Counted from the first letter of the stretch, positions 1-8,522 are shown. The stretch: 64,000 bases of DNA from Gemmobacter sp034519525 (GCA_034519525.1 JAXHOJ010000037.1:62001-126000); one strand, 5' to 3'. A program made the numbers and translations. The notes: a model not told the origin generated them from the sequence alone.

Positions 1-75
1 CTGCCGCATCATCCACACCGGCGGCACCGGCAAGGTCTCGCCCTTCAGCGCGCGCAGGATCAGTTTCTCGGTCAT
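1..75 (-). CDS. hemE: Uroporphyrinogen decarboxylase HemE, 5' end only
   Basis: Only the first 25 codons lie in the window; the rest is beyond position 1. The start ATG is at 75 and the peptide begins MTEKLILRALKGETLPVP and continues to WMMRQ, which matches the highly conserved N-terminus of HemE (the substrate-cleft segment before AGRYLPEYR in the family). HemE decarboxylates uroporphyrinogen III to coproporphyrinogen III in the cytoplasm. It is divergent from hemC, two steps earlier in the same haem pathway, so the 190-bp gap probably carries both promoters. Identification is by recognised N-terminal sequence only. Confidence 0.85.
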   Translation of the reverse strand, partial: MTEKLILRALKGETLPVPPVWMMRQ

Positions 76-154
76 CAGGCACCCCCGGTCATTTCCCCCT
101 GACTTGCCCGCCCCGCGCGCGAAGTCAAGCGCGGCAGGGTGTCGCCTCCCCCGC

Positions 155-215
155 CCTTCCCTCTTGGCCCAAATACCCCGGGGGACGCCCGCAGGGCGGG
201 GGGCAGCGCCCCCTG
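155..215. repeat. GC-rich interspersed repeat (CTCTTGG...AAATACCCCGGGGG type)
   Basis: The stretch CTCTTGGCCCAAATACCCCG followed by a G-rich run and a CCGCAGGGCGGGGGGCAGCGCCCC-like hairpin resembles short intergenic elements seen at 1290-1390, 41311-41375 and 51270-51345 in this window, which share an AAATAnnCnCGGGGG core. It lies between hemE and hemC. Function unknown. Confidence 0.45.
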
Positions 216-265
216 CGACGCCACCGCCGTTGCAACGCCGCCCCGGCTTGGCTAATCCTGCGGTC

Positions 266-1210
266 ATGACCCCTTCGCTCCCCTCCCCCGCCGCACCCCT
301 GAAGATCGGCACGCGCGGCTCGCCGCTGGCGCTGGCTCAGGCCCATGAAACCCGCGCCCGGCTGATGGCCGCCTTCGCCCTGCCCGAGGATGCCTTCGCC
401 ATCGTGGTCATCAAGACCACCGGCGACCGCGTGCTGGACCGCCCGCTGAAAGAGATCGGCGGCAAGGGGCTGTTCACCCGCGAGATCGAGGATGCCCTGC
501 TGGAGGGCGGCATCGACATCGCGGTGCATTCGATGAAGGATATGCCCACGCTGCAACCGGCGGGCCTGCTGCTTGATTGCTACCTGCCGCGTGAAGATGT
601 GCGCGATGCTTTCGTCTCACCCGCCGTGGCGCGGCTGGCCGATCTGCCGCAGGGCGCGGTGGTCGGCTCTTCCAGCCTGCGCCGTAGGGCACAGCTGAAA
701 TCCCGCCGCCCCGATCTGCAGGTGGTCGAATTCCGCGGCAACGTCCAGACCCGGATGAAGAAGCTGGCAGATGGTGTGGCCACGGCCACCTTCCTTGCCA
801 TGGCCGGTCTGAACCGCCTCGGCATGGCACAGGTCGCCCGTTCCGCCATCGCGCCGGAAGACATGCTGCCCGCCGTGGCGCAGGGCGCCATCGGCATCGA
901 ACGCCGCGCAAGTGACAGCCGGGCCGAAGCGATGCTCGCCGCCATCCACCACATCGAAACCGGCGAAAGGCTGGCCGCCGAACGCGCCTTCCTCGCCGCG
1001 CTTGATGGCTCCTGCGAAACCCCGATCGCCGGGCTTGCCACGCTGGAAGACGGCACGATCCGCCTGCGCGGCGAGATCCTGCGCCCCGACGGGTCCGAGG
1101 TCATCACCGGCGAGGCCCGCGCGCCCATCACCGATGCCGCCAGCATGGGCACCGATCTGGCGCGCCAACTGCTGGCACAGGCCCCGAAAGGCTTCTTCGA
1201 CTGGCGCTGA
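266..1210 (+). CDS. hemC: Hydroxymethylbilane synthase (porphobilinogen deaminase)
   Basis: Polymerises four porphobilinogen units into hydroxymethylbilane in the cytosol, the step that commits haem and bacteriochlorophyll precursors to the tetrapyrrole chain. The 314-residue length is normal. Visible family features are the N-terminal IGTRGSPLALAQA strand (about residues 13-25), the catalytic-Asp region DIAVHSMKDMP, the basic binding segment GSSSLRRRAQL, and near the C-terminus DGSCETPIAG with the cysteine that carries the dipyrromethane cofactor. The frame is open from 104, but the upstream part is low-complexity and ATG at 266 gives the usual N-terminus. Divergent from hemE and convergent with ccoS. 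Confidence 0.95.
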   Translation: MTPSLPSPAAPLKIGTRGSPLALAQAHETRARLMAAFALPEDAFAIVVIKTTGDRVLDRPLKEIGGKGLFTREIEDALLEGGIDIAVHSMKDMPTLQPAGLLLDCYLPREDVRDAFVSPAVARLADLPQGAVVGSSSLRRRAQLKSRRPDLQVVEFRGNVQTRMKKLADGVATATFLAMAGLNRLGMAQVARSAIAPEDMLPAVAQGAIGIERRASDSRAEAMLAAIHHIETGERLAAERAFLAALDGSCETPIAGLATLEDGTIRLRGEILRPDGSEVITGEARAPITDAASMGTDLARQLLAQAPKGFFDWR

Positions 1211-1315
1211 GCCGCAACCATGGATCTGCGCGCGGACAGGACAACGGCCGCGCGCCGTTTTCCATCCGCGCACGCCCCCTGCCCCTTGCTCCTTCCCAAA
1301 TACTCAAATCCTGCG

Positions 1316-1360
1316 CCGGCTGCCCCGCGCCAAGGCCGGGCAGGCGCGGGCGGCAGCCGG
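1316..1360. terminator. GC-rich hairpin between convergent hemC and ccoS
   Basis: Arms CCGGCTGCCCCGCGCC (1316-1331) and GGCGCGGGCGGCAGCCGG (1343-1360) pair with a 2-nt bulge. It sits in the 209-bp gap between the hemC stop and the ccoS stop; no U-tract follows, so it may be a bidirectional RNA 3' stabiliser rather than a classical terminator. The rest of the gap holds a tandem duplication of TTTCAGGATTTCGG at 1399-1433, partly inside the ccoS 3' end. Confidence 0.5.
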
Positions 1361-1419
1361 GGCGCGCGGGGGCTCGATGCCCCCCAAGCCCCGCCCCCGT
1401 TTCAGGATTTCGGCCCGTT

Positions 1420-1578
1420 TCAGGATTTCGGTTTCTCGTCGTAATCCTTGGTCAAGATCCGGCTGGCATCGCCCTGCGGATCATCGAACTGGCCCTTTTT
1501 CAGCGCCCAGAAGAACGCCACCAGCCCCACCCCGCCCAGCAGCAGCGAAACCGGAATCAGGATCGTCAGAATTGCCAT
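1420..1578 (-). CDS. ccoS: cbb3-type cytochrome oxidase assembly protein CcoS
   Basis: A 52-residue protein beginning MAILTILIPVSLLLGGVG. One N-terminal membrane helix (about residues 3-26) is followed by a short cytoplasmic tail containing FDDPQGDASRIL, the signature of CcoS/FixS. It is the last gene of ccoGHIS, 7 bp after ccoI. CcoS is needed for cofactor insertion into the cbb3 oxidase together with the copper pump CcoI. Length and helix position are typical, and it is too short for most gene callers. The final codons lie in a tandem repeat of TTTCAGGATTTCGG. Confidence 0.92.
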   Translation of the reverse strand: MAILTILIPVSLLLGGVGLVAFFWALKKGQFDDPQGDASRILTKDYDEKPKS

Positions 1579-1585
1579 GGCTTCC

Positions 1586-3808
1586 TCATTTCAGCCGCAA
1601 AGCGTTCAGCGAAACGCTGATCGAAGATAGCGACATGGCCAGCGCCGCCGCCAGCGGTGTGGCCAGCCCCACCAGCGCCAGTGGAACGGCAACCACATTA
1701 TACCCCGCCGACAGCGCGAAATTCTCGCGGATGCGGCGGGTTGCCTGTCGGCTGATGCGCAGCGCATCGGCAATCGGCGCCATATCCTGCCCCAGCAGCA
1801 CGATATCCGAGGCCACCCGCGCCGCATCCAGCGCTGATGCGGGCGAGATCGACACATGCGCCGCGGCCAGCGCCGCGGTATCGTTCAGCCCATCCCCCAC
1901 CATCAGCACCCGGCGGCCCTCTGCCGTCAGATCGGCCACCAGCGCGGCCTTTTCGGCGGGCAGCGCATCGGCCTGCCAGTCGGTGATCCCCAGCCGTCCG
2001 GCCATGGCGGCCACCGCCGCGGATGTATCCCCTGAAATCAGCCGCACAGGCAGCCCCTGCGCCTGCAGCGCCGCCACCAGATCGGCGGCACCGGGGCGCA
2101 GACGGTCGGCAAAGGTAAAGGCGCGCGGCTTGCCTTCGCCCAGACACAGATAGGTCGCCGTCACCGGCAGGGCCTCCGCCTGGCACCAGCCGGCACGGCC
2201 CAGCCGCACGGTCCGGCCCCGCCACTGCCCTTCGACCCCATAGCCCGGCACTTCGCGCAGGTTGCTGACCACCGCCGGATGCAGCCCGGCGGCCTTCGCC
2301 CCCTGCACCAGCGCCAGCGCCAGCGGATGGCCCGAGGCCTGCGCCAGGGCCATGGCCACTTCGGCCGCCTGACGGGGATGTTCGCCCGGATTGGTCGGCT
2401 CGGGCGTGCCCAGCGTCAGGGTACCGGTCTTGTCGAAGACCACCGTATCCACCTCGGCCAACCGTTCAAGCGCAGTGCCATGCTTGATAAGCAGGCCCTT
2501 GCGGAACAGCTTGCCACTGGCCGCCGTCACCACCGCAGGCACCGCAAGCCCCAGCGCACAGGGGCAGGTGATGATCAGCACCGCCGCCGAAATATTCACC
2601 GCAAAGCGCAGATCGCCGCCGGTCTTCCACATCCAGAAGCCGAAAGCCGAAAACGACAGCAGATGCACCAGTGGCGAATAAAGCTTGGCCGCACGTTCCG
2701 CCAGGCTGGTGTAGCGGGTCTTGGCCGCCTCGGCCACCGCCACCAGATCGGCCATCCGGTGCAGGCTGGAATCACGCCCCGCGGCTGTCACCCGCAGGGT
2801 CAGCGGCCCGGTCAGGTTCACCTCCCCCGCCGAAACCACAGATTCCGGTCCGGCCCATGCGGGCAGGCTTTCGCCGGTCAGCAGCGAGCGGTCCACCTCG
2901 GATGTGCCCTCCACCACCACGCCATCGACAGGCATCCGGCCGCCCGGGCGCACCCGCACCAGATCGCCCACGGCCAGTTCCGAAATCGGCACCAGTTTTT
3001 CTTCACCATCCAGCAGACGGCTGGCACGCGGCACCTCCAGCGCGGCGAGCTCTTCAGCCGCCGATCGTGCCACGGCACGGGTCCGGTGATCCAGATAGCG
3101 CCCCGCCAGCAGGAAGAACGACAGCATCACCGCCGCATCGAAATAGGCGTGATGGCCCGAATTCATCGTTTCGAACACCGAAATGCCCGAGGCCAGAATC
3201 AGCGCCAGGCTGATCGGCACATCCATGCCCAACCGCCCGGCACGCAAACTGGCCCAGGCCGATTTGAAGAAGGGCTGGCCCGCAAACACCACGGTCGGCA
3301 GGGCGATGGCGCCGGAAATCCAGTGGAACAGATCGCGCGTCGCATCCTCTGCCCCTGACCAGACCGCCACGGACAGCAGCATCACATTCATCATCGAAAA
3401 GCCGGCCACGCCCAGCCGCATCAACAGATCACGGCCCTGCCGGTCGGTCTCGGTGGCAGACAGCAGGCCCGCGTCCAGTTCATGCGCCTCATAGCCCACG
3501 CCTTTCAGCGCGGCGATCAGCGTTGCAGGTTCCATATCGGCATCCGCATCGACAGAAACCCGCTTCATCGTCAGGTTCACCCGGGCCGAACGCACGCCCG
3601 GCACCGCCGCCATGGCGCTTTCAACCGTGGAAATGCAGGCCGCACAATGGGCCGCCGGAATGGACAGCATCACCCGCGCATCCTGCGGCGCCGCCATCTG
3701 GGCCAGCCGTTCCGCCGAAGGGGCAGCGATGCAGGCCGGGCAGGCCGAAGGGGCGCCGGGGCCTTCTTCGGCGCGGGTTTCCGGGGTGATGCGTTCCACA
3801 AGTGCCAT
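1586..3808 (-). CDS. ccoI: Copper-exporting P1B-type ATPase CcoI/FixI
   Basis: A 740-residue heavy-metal P-type ATPase. N-terminal part: CPACIAAP and then a heavy-metal-associated domain with CAACISTVESAM (about residues 56-70). Membrane metal site ITCPCALGLAVP (CPC motif), phosphorylation site DKTGTLTLGTP, and hinge GDGLNDTAALAAAHVS are all intact. In the CcoI branch these pumps move Cu+ across the inner membrane for assembly of the CuB centre of cbb3 oxidase rather than for copper resistance. The location between ccoH (3-bp gap) and ccoS supports that role. The start ATG at 3808 is the only one preceding the CPAC segment. Confidence 0.95.
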   Translation of the reverse strand: MALVERITPETRAEEGPGAPSACPACIAAPSAERLAQMAAPQDARVMLSIPAAHCAACISTVESAMAAVPGVRSARVNLTMKRVSVDADADMEPATLIAALKGVGYEAHELDAGLLSATETDRQGRDLLMRLGVAGFSMMNVMLLSVAVWSGAEDATRDLFHWISGAIALPTVVFAGQPFFKSAWASLRAGRLGMDVPISLALILASGISVFETMNSGHHAYFDAAVMLSFFLLAGRYLDHRTRAVARSAAEELAALEVPRASRLLDGEEKLVPISELAVGDLVRVRPGGRMPVDGVVVEGTSEVDRSLLTGESLPAWAGPESVVSAGEVNLTGPLTLRVTAAGRDSSLHRMADLVAVAEAAKTRYTSLAERAAKLYSPLVHLLSFSAFGFWMWKTGGDLRFAVNISAAVLIITCPCALGLAVPAVVTAASGKLFRKGLLIKHGTALERLAEVDTVVFDKTGTLTLGTPEPTNPGEHPRQAAEVAMALAQASGHPLALALVQGAKAAGLHPAVVSNLREVPGYGVEGQWRGRTVRLGRAGWCQAEALPVTATYLCLGEGKPRAFTFADRLRPGAADLVAALQAQGLPVRLISGDTSAAVAAMAGRLGITDWQADALPAEKAALVADLTAEGRRVLMVGDGLNDTAALAAAHVSISPASALDAARVASDIVLLGQDMAPIADALRISRQATRRIRENFALSAGYNVVAVPLALVGLATPLAAALAMSLSSISVSLNALRLK

Positions 3809-3811
3809 GGC

Positions 3812-4267
3812 TCAGCCCCGGATGTTCAGATCGACACGCTGCTGGAACAGCGTGCCATCCTGGGCCCGCGCCTCGACCTTCAGCATCCACTGGCCGGGCG
3901 CCAGCATGATGGAGGCCGTGTAGAGCCCGCCCTCATGCACAAACTGCGGCTGCGCATCCTCGGCGGCCGAGGTGCTGCGGCCCACCAGAACCGACAGATC
4001 CCCCAAAGAGACCGGCAGGCCCGCCGCATCGGTGAATTTCAGGATCAGCACCCCTGCCGGATCATATTCCGGCACCATGTCCCAGCCCAATGCCTCTTGC
4101 GCGCGGCGCTCGGTGTCGAAGTTCTGCGAGGCAACATAAGAGTTCTTCACCTCCAGCCCCGGGAATGTGCTGACCGCCTTGTAGGCCATCAGCACATTCA
4201 CCGCGATGATGATTCCAAAGGCGCCTGCGGTGAAGGCAAAAACCTGACGGCCGGTGATCTGGCCCAT
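3812..4267 (-). CDS. ccoH: cbb3 oxidase assembly protein CcoH (FixH)
   Basis: 151 residues starting MGQITGRQVFAFTAGAFG at 4267, with one membrane helix at about residues 8-29 and a periplasmic FixH-type domain with AQEALGWDMVPEYDP and a C-terminal beta-rich part ending DLNIRG. CcoH is a small integral protein that accompanies the maturing cbb3 oxidase. It starts 1 bp after the ccoG stop and ends 3 bp before ccoI. The longer upstream ORF extension overlaps ccoG and is rejected as the start. Confidence 0.93.
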   Translation of the reverse strand: MGQITGRQVFAFTAGAFGIIIAVNVLMAYKAVSTFPGLEVKNSYVASQNFDTERRAQEALGWDMVPEYDPAGVLILKFTDAAGLPVSLGDLSVLVGRSTSAAEDAQPQFVHEGGLYTASIMLAPGQWMLKVEARAQDGTLFQQRVDLNIRG

Positions 4268-4268
4268 T

Positions 4269-5699
4269 TCAGTTCCCTTTCCCGTTGAACACGGTGTCAT
4301 GATGAACCCGGCTGTCATCCTGGGTATCAAAGACCCAAAGCCGAATTTCGGTCCGCTCGGTGCTGGCCGCCGGATTGCCTGCCTCGGCCTGAAGGTAGAC
4401 GCGGGTCGACAGGGTTTCGTTCGCGGGCACAGAGATCACGTTATCATCTTCGCCCTCGATATGCAGCGTCACCCGCTCCGGTCCGGTCACGGTGATGGCA
4501 TAATCCCGCGCCTCGCCCAGCTTGTTGCGCAGCCGGATGTCATAGGTGTTGCGGATCGTGCCATCCGACAGGGTCACGAACAGCGGATTGCGCACCGGCG
4601 TTACGTTGATGTCGATATCAGACCGCAGGAACAGCGCCACCACAAGGGCAATGCCCACCCCGCCCCACAGGACGGTGTAAAGGATGGTCCGGGGCCGGAA
4701 CACATGGCTCCAGACCGATTTCGGCGTATGGCCCGCACGTTCGCGGGTTTCATCGGTCAGAGCCAGATAGCCGATCAGGTCGCGCGGCTTGCCGATCTTG
4801 TCCATCACCTCGTTGCAGGCGTCGATGCACAGGCCGCAGGTGATGCAGGCCATCTGCTGGCCATTGCGGATGTCGATCCCCATCGGGCAGACGTTCACGC
4901 AGGCCATGCAATCAATGCAATCGCCCTGGCGCTCTGCCACCTCGCCCTTCTGCAGCTTGCCACGCGGTTCGCCCCGCCAGTCACGATAGGCGATGGTCAG
5001 CGTGTCTTCATCCATCATCGCGGCCTGAATACGCGGCCAGGGGCAGGCATAGATGCAGACCTGCTCCCGGAAGAAGCCACCGAAGGCAAAGGTGGTCAGC
5101 GTCAGGATGGCCATTGTCGTATAGGCAACAGGATGGGCATCCCCTGTCAGCAGATCCCGCGCCAGCGTCGGGGCATCGGTGAAATAGAACACCCAGGCCC
5201 CGCCCGTTGCCAGGCCGATCAGCAACCACAGGGTCCATTTCACCGCACGCTTGCGGACCTTCTCGGCGTTCCAGCCCTGACGATGCAGGCGCAGGCGGGC
5301 GTTTCTGTCACCCTCCACCCAGCGCTCCACCAGAATCATCAGATCTGTCCACACCGTCTGCGGGCAGGCGTAGCCGCACCAGACCCGCCCCGCCGCGCTG
5401 GTGAACAGGAACAACCCCAGACCCGCCATGATCAGCAGCCCGGCCACGAAATAGAATTCATGTGGCCAGATCTCGATCATGAAGAAGAAGAACCGCCGGT
5501 TCGCCAGATCCATCAGGATCGCCTGATCCGGCAGCGCCGGGCCACGATCCCAGCGGATCCAGGGCGCAAGGTAATAGGCCCCCAGCATCAGCGCCAGAAG
5601 CCACCATTTCAGGGTGCGAAAACTCCCCTTCACGCGTTTCGGGAATACCGGCTCGCGCGCGGCATAGAGGGAATGAGGTTCGGTATCGGGGCTTGTCAC
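4269..5699 (-). CDS. ccoG: cbb3 oxidase accessory ferredoxin CcoG (FixG/RdxA type)
   Basis: Membrane-anchored polyferredoxin that reduces copper for cbb3 oxidase assembly. Seen: several N-terminal helices, WCGYACPQTVW, a double 4Fe-4S module CIDCMACVNVCPMG plus CITCGLCIDACNEVM, and a C-terminal Ig-like FixG domain. An in-frame ATG exists at 5753, but GTG at 5699 is preferred: GGAG lies 7 nt before it, and the FNR box at 5759-5772 would place the transcription start near 5724, downstream of the ATG. This gives 476 residues. First gene of ccoGHIS. The usual upstream ccoNOPQ structural genes are absent; phnM is next. Confidence 0.93.
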   Translation of the reverse strand: MTSPDTEPHSLYAAREPVFPKRVKGSFRTLKWWLLALMLGAYYLAPWIRWDRGPALPDQAILMDLANRRFFFFMIEIWPHEFYFVAGLLIMAGLGLFLFTSAAGRVWCGYACPQTVWTDLMILVERWVEGDRNARLRLHRQGWNAEKVRKRAVKWTLWLLIGLATGGAWVFYFTDAPTLARDLLTGDAHPVAYTTMAILTLTTFAFGGFFREQVCIYACPWPRIQAAMMDEDTLTIAYRDWRGEPRGKLQKGEVAERQGDCIDCMACVNVCPMGIDIRNGQQMACITCGLCIDACNEVMDKIGKPRDLIGYLALTDETRERAGHTPKSVWSHVFRPRTILYTVLWGGVGIALVVALFLRSDIDINVTPVRNPLFVTLSDGTIRNTYDIRLRNKLGEARDYAITVTGPERVTLHIEGEDDNVISVPANETLSTRVYLQAEAGNPAASTERTEIRLWVFDTQDDSRVHHDTVFNGKGN

Positions 5700-5758
5700 G
5701 GAAGGACTCCGGCTGGCAGTGATGCGGGCAGGTATCGACCGATGTTGCATCATCCGCC

Positions 5759-5772
5759 TTGACCTGCATCAA
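5759..5772 (-). promoter_or_regulatory. FNR/FnrL-type box before ccoG
   Basis: TTGACCTGCATCAA fits the FNR consensus TTGAT-N4-ATCAA with one mismatch in the left half-site. Placed at -41.5 it predicts a ccoG transcription start near 5724 and a -10 around 5731-5737, where the minus strand reads TCGATACC. Oxygen control of cco genes by FnrL is established in Rhodobacter. A second small palindrome, ATCAC-ATTC-GTGAT, lies next to it at 5775-5788. Confidence 0.75.
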
Positions 5773-6004
5773 AAATCACATTCGTGATGCAGGAATGAAA
5801 TGTGGCAAAGCGCCCCTGCGACAAGAGCTGCGGTCCGGGCGTCGGCAGACTTGCCCGCCGCGTCTCGCCATACCATCATTTCAGGAAAGATTGCCGAGGC
5901 ACCGCCACCCCCAGGAAACGCGCGAACAGGATGGGGCGGCAGTGCCTCTGTCCGAAGGCTGACCCCGGACTTGTGCAGTCTGGCAGGCAACACCGCCCCC
6001 CGCC

Positions 6005-6018
6005 TTGACCTGTATCAA
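6005..6018. promoter_or_regulatory. Second FNR/FnrL-type box
   Basis: TTGACCTGTATCAA, 246 bp from the ccoG box and sharing the preceding CCGCC. No recognisable gene lies between 5773 and 6067, so its target is unclear. It could be a distal site for ccoG or a leftover of a ccoN promoter. The 295-bp gap holds nothing else that I recognise. Confidence 0.6.
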
Positions 6019-6067
6019 ACGGTCCGCCGCAAAGCTGCGGCAGGCTGACGCAGCGGTTGGCGCGCGG

Positions 6068-7204
6068 TCAGTGCCGCTCGCCCGCGACCCAAAGCCCGCG
6101 CACCGCGCCTGCCGTGCCGATCCGCGTGACACGGATCACATCGGCGCGCAGACCGGGCGCAATCTGTCCGCGATCCGTCAGGCCGGTGGCCCGCGCCGGG
6201 GCGGCAGTGACAGTGGCAATGCCGCGCGGCAGGTCGCCCCACAGATCGCCCAGCATCAGCGCCGCCGACAGCAGCGCCGAAGGCACATAATCCGATGACA
6301 GGATATCCAGCAGCCCCAGTTCGGCCAGATGCTGCGCCGCCACATTGCCGGAATGTGATCCGCCGCGGATCAGGTTCGGCGCCCCCATCATCACCGCAAT
6401 GCCATGATCGTGGCAGGCACGCGCCGCCTCTTCCGTGGTGGGAAATTCGGCAAAGCCGGTGCCATGCCCGGCCGATACCGCCACCTGCGGCGCCGTGGTG
6501 TCATCATGGCTGGCCAGAACCGCCCCATAGCGCCGCGCCTCGGCCACTGCCGTTGCCTCGTGCAGGGCGCCAAGCCGGTCGCGCAGGGCACGCTGGCCTG
6601 CGACATGTTCGATGAAATCCTGTTCGGTCATCCCATGCTTGCCGCAGACGTAATCGCGCAGCTTCGACAGGTCGCGGAACTGCCGCTCGCCCGGGGTGTG
6701 ATCCATCAGGCTGACAATCCCCACACTGTCATCGGGGCCGAATTTCGCCATTTCCTCCACCAGTGTTTCCGAACAGACCTCGGCCCGCAGGTGCAGAAGA
6801 TGGCTGATCCGCAAGACACCCTGCGCCCGTAGATCCAGAATCTCATCCGCCAGCGCGCGGGCATATTCGCCGTAATTGGCCTTCTTCCCCGTGACAGAGC
6901 CCACCCGCAGCGCATCGAACACCGTGGTGATGCCCACACTTGCCAGTTCGGCATCATGGGCGATGATGGCACTGGCATGGGGCCAGTCCACCCTTGGGCG
7001 GGGCTGGATATGGCGTTCCAGATTGTCGGTATGCAGCTCGATCAGCCCCGGCATCACCAGATCGCCCGCGCAATCCAGCGCCCCCGCAGGCAGGGCACTG
7101 CCGCCGAAAATCTCGGCAATCCGCCCGTCACGGAACACGAGTCCGCCTTTCCGCAATTCATCGGGCAGAACCAGCGTGGCATTGGCAAGGATGGTTTCGG
7201 TCAT
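6068..7204 (-). CDS. phnM: Alpha-D-ribose 1-methylphosphonate 5-triphosphate diphosphatase PhnM
   Basis: Amidohydrolase-fold enzyme that removes pyrophosphate from the ribose-triphosphate phosphonate made by PhnGHI(L), giving the 5-phosphate used by PhnJ. 378 residues from ATG 7204 (MTETILANATLVLP); the ORF is open further upstream but without a good start. Seen: MPGLIELHTDNLERH (first metal ligands), SLMDHTPGERQF, the metal/catalytic SHDDTT, and GAPNLIRGGSHSGN. The product and neighbours fix it as PhnM. A Pho-box-like element lies 55-72 bp upstream. A second, distinct PhnM-like gene is at 15.6-16.8 kb. Confidence 0.93.
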   Translation of the reverse strand: MTETILANATLVLPDELRKGGLVFRDGRIAEIFGGSALPAGALDCAGDLVMPGLIELHTDNLERHIQPRPRVDWPHASAIIAHDAELASVGITTVFDALRVGSVTGKKANYGEYARALADEILDLRAQGVLRISHLLHLRAEVCSETLVEEMAKFGPDDSVGIVSLMDHTPGERQFRDLSKLRDYVCGKHGMTEQDFIEHVAGQRALRDRLGALHEATAVAEARRYGAVLASHDDTTAPQVAVSAGHGTGFAEFPTTEEAARACHDHGIAVMMGAPNLIRGGSHSGNVAAQHLAELGLLDILSSDYVPSALLSAALMLGDLWGDLPRGIATVTAAPARATGLTDRGQIAPGLRADVIRVTRIGTAGAVRGLWVAGERH

Positions 7205-7258
7205 GGTCTGGGCTTTCGTTTTTGTCTTGTAGAAGAGGGCAGGCAATGGCACCGATCC

Positions 7259-7276
7259 GTCACATCCGTGTGACAG
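7259..7276 (-). promoter_or_regulatory. Pho-box-like element in the phnM / DUF1045 divergent gap
   Basis: On the minus strand CTGTCACACGGATGTGAC gives TGTCA-N6-TGTGA, one mismatch from a PhoB box unit (TGTCA-N6-TGTCA). It is also a perfect inverted repeat GTCACA-TCCG-TGTGAC. C-P lyase genes are normally PhoB-controlled, which makes it plausible, but a single unit is weak evidence. Confidence 0.45.
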
Positions 7277-7305
7277 AAATCACCTATGCCCGCGCCATGG
7301 AACAG

Positions 7306-7986
7306 ATGAAACGCTACGCGATCTATTATGCGCCCGAAGCCGGGCTGTTTGCCGAACGGGCCGCCGAATGGCTGGGCTGGGATGCCGCCACCGGCACACA
7401 GGTGGCGCAGCCTGATCTGCGCATCCTGCCGCGCCCGGTGTCCGTGCTGACGGCAGAACCCCGCAAATACGGCTTTCACGGCACGCTCAAGCCACCCTTC
7501 CGGCTGGCTGCGGGCGAAACGCCTGAAACCCTGATGGCCGGTGTGGCCGCCCTTGCCGCGCGTCTGCCCGCCTGCGAAACCGAAGGCCTGGCGCTGACCC
7601 GGCTGGGCCGCTTTCTGGCGCTGTGCCCGACCGGCGATACCACCGGCCTTGCCACCCTCGCGGCCGAGGTCGTGCGCAGGCTCGACAGCTTTCGGGCACC
7701 GCTGACCGAGGATGAAATCGCCCGCCGCCGCCCCGAACGTCTGACGCCACGGCAGCGCGAATTGCTCGATCTCTGGGGCTATCCCTATGTCATGGAAGAA
7801 TTCCGCTTTCACCTGACGCTGACCGGCGGGCTGGAACCCTGGGAAATGGCAACGGTGGAAACCGCGCTGACCGAACGCTTTGCCCCGGTGCAGCCCGCGC
7901 CCTTCCGCGTCAATGACCTCTGCCTGTTCGGCGAGGCGCAGGATGGCCGCTTCCATCTGCTGCACCGCTACGCCCTCACCGGCTGA
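7306..7986 (+). CDS. DUF1045 family phosphonate-metabolism protein (2H phosphoesterase-like)
   Basis: 226 residues from ATG 7306 (MKRYAIYYAPEAG; ATG 7297 would add three residues). It carries two H-x-T motifs, FHGTLKPPF at about residue 50 and FHLTLTGG at about residue 168, the mark of the 2H phosphoesterase superfamily (LigT, cyclic phosphodiesterases). DUF1045 proteins travel with C-P lyase genes in alphaproteobacteria, where they could take the place of the PhnP cyclic-phosphate phosphodiesterase; that role is inference. Divergent from phnM; its 3' end overlaps convergent phnN by 19 bp. Confidence 0.88.
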   Translation: MKRYAIYYAPEAGLFAERAAEWLGWDAATGTQVAQPDLRILPRPVSVLTAEPRKYGFHGTLKPPFRLAAGETPETLMAGVAALAARLPACETEGLALTRLGRFLALCPTGDTTGLATLAAEVVRRLDSFRAPLTEDEIARRRPERLTPRQRELLDLWGYPYVMEEFRFHLTLTGGLEPWEMATVETALTERFAPVQPAPFRVNDLCLFGEAQDGRFHLLHRYALTG

Positions 7987-8522
7987 AACACCGCCAGAAA
8001 GCGCGCAACCCCATCGGCCAGCGCGCCGCCGTTATCCACCACATGCAGCGCAAAGCCGCCCGGCAGCGGCTGTGCCGCGCGCAGCAGGCGTGCCGCAATA
8101 TCTGCGGCGGTTTCGCGGCCCCGTGCTGCCAGCCGCTCGGCCAGCACCGCATCCGGCGCCGTGACAAGGATCACCTGCAGCTGAGGGAACGGCACGCGCG
8201 CCGCCTCCAGCGCCTTGCGCGATCCGTTGAACAGCACATCCCTGCCCTGCGCCAGCGGGGCAAAGGCCCGCACCGGAATACCGTAATCCAGCCCATGCGC
8301 CCGCCAGTGCAGCGCAAACTCCCCTGCGGCACGGCGCGCGGCAAAGTCTTCCGCTGTCACCCCCTCGAAATCCTCACCACCCGCCTCGGTCGGGCGCGAG
8401 ATCACCCGCCGCACCACCGCCAGATCCGGCCGCAGCCGTGCCGCCGCCGCGATCAGCGTATCCTTGCCCGCCCCCGATGGGCCGACAACCGCATATAGCC
8501 GCCCCACCGCTGCTCCCGTCAT
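7968..8522 (-). CDS. phnN: Ribose 1,5-bisphosphate phosphokinase PhnN
   Basis: 184 residues, guanylate-kinase-like fold with Walker A GPSGAGKDTLI near the N-terminus and the conserved RVISRPTEAGGEDFEGV segment and LHWRAHGLDYGIP. It phosphorylates ribose 1,5-bisphosphate to PRPP, closing the C-P lyase route. Its ATG overlaps the phnL stop by 4 bp (8519-8522, ATGA), so it is translationally coupled, last gene of the phnGHI-J-K-corA-L-N transcription unit. Confidence 0.93.
   Translation of the reverse strand: MTGAAVGRLYAVVGPSGAGKDTLIAAAARLRPDLAVVRRVISRPTEAGGEDFEGVTAEDFAARRAAGEFALHWRAHGLDYGIPVRAFAPLAQGRDVLFNGSRKALEAARVPFPQLQVILVTAPDAVLAERLAARGRETAADIAARLLRAAQPLPGGFALHVVDNGGALADGVARFLAVFQPVRA

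Noticed and set aside
5769..5993. Small ORFs in the ccoG-phnM gap
   Set aside because: No ribosome sites, overlap with FNR boxes and no family resemblance.
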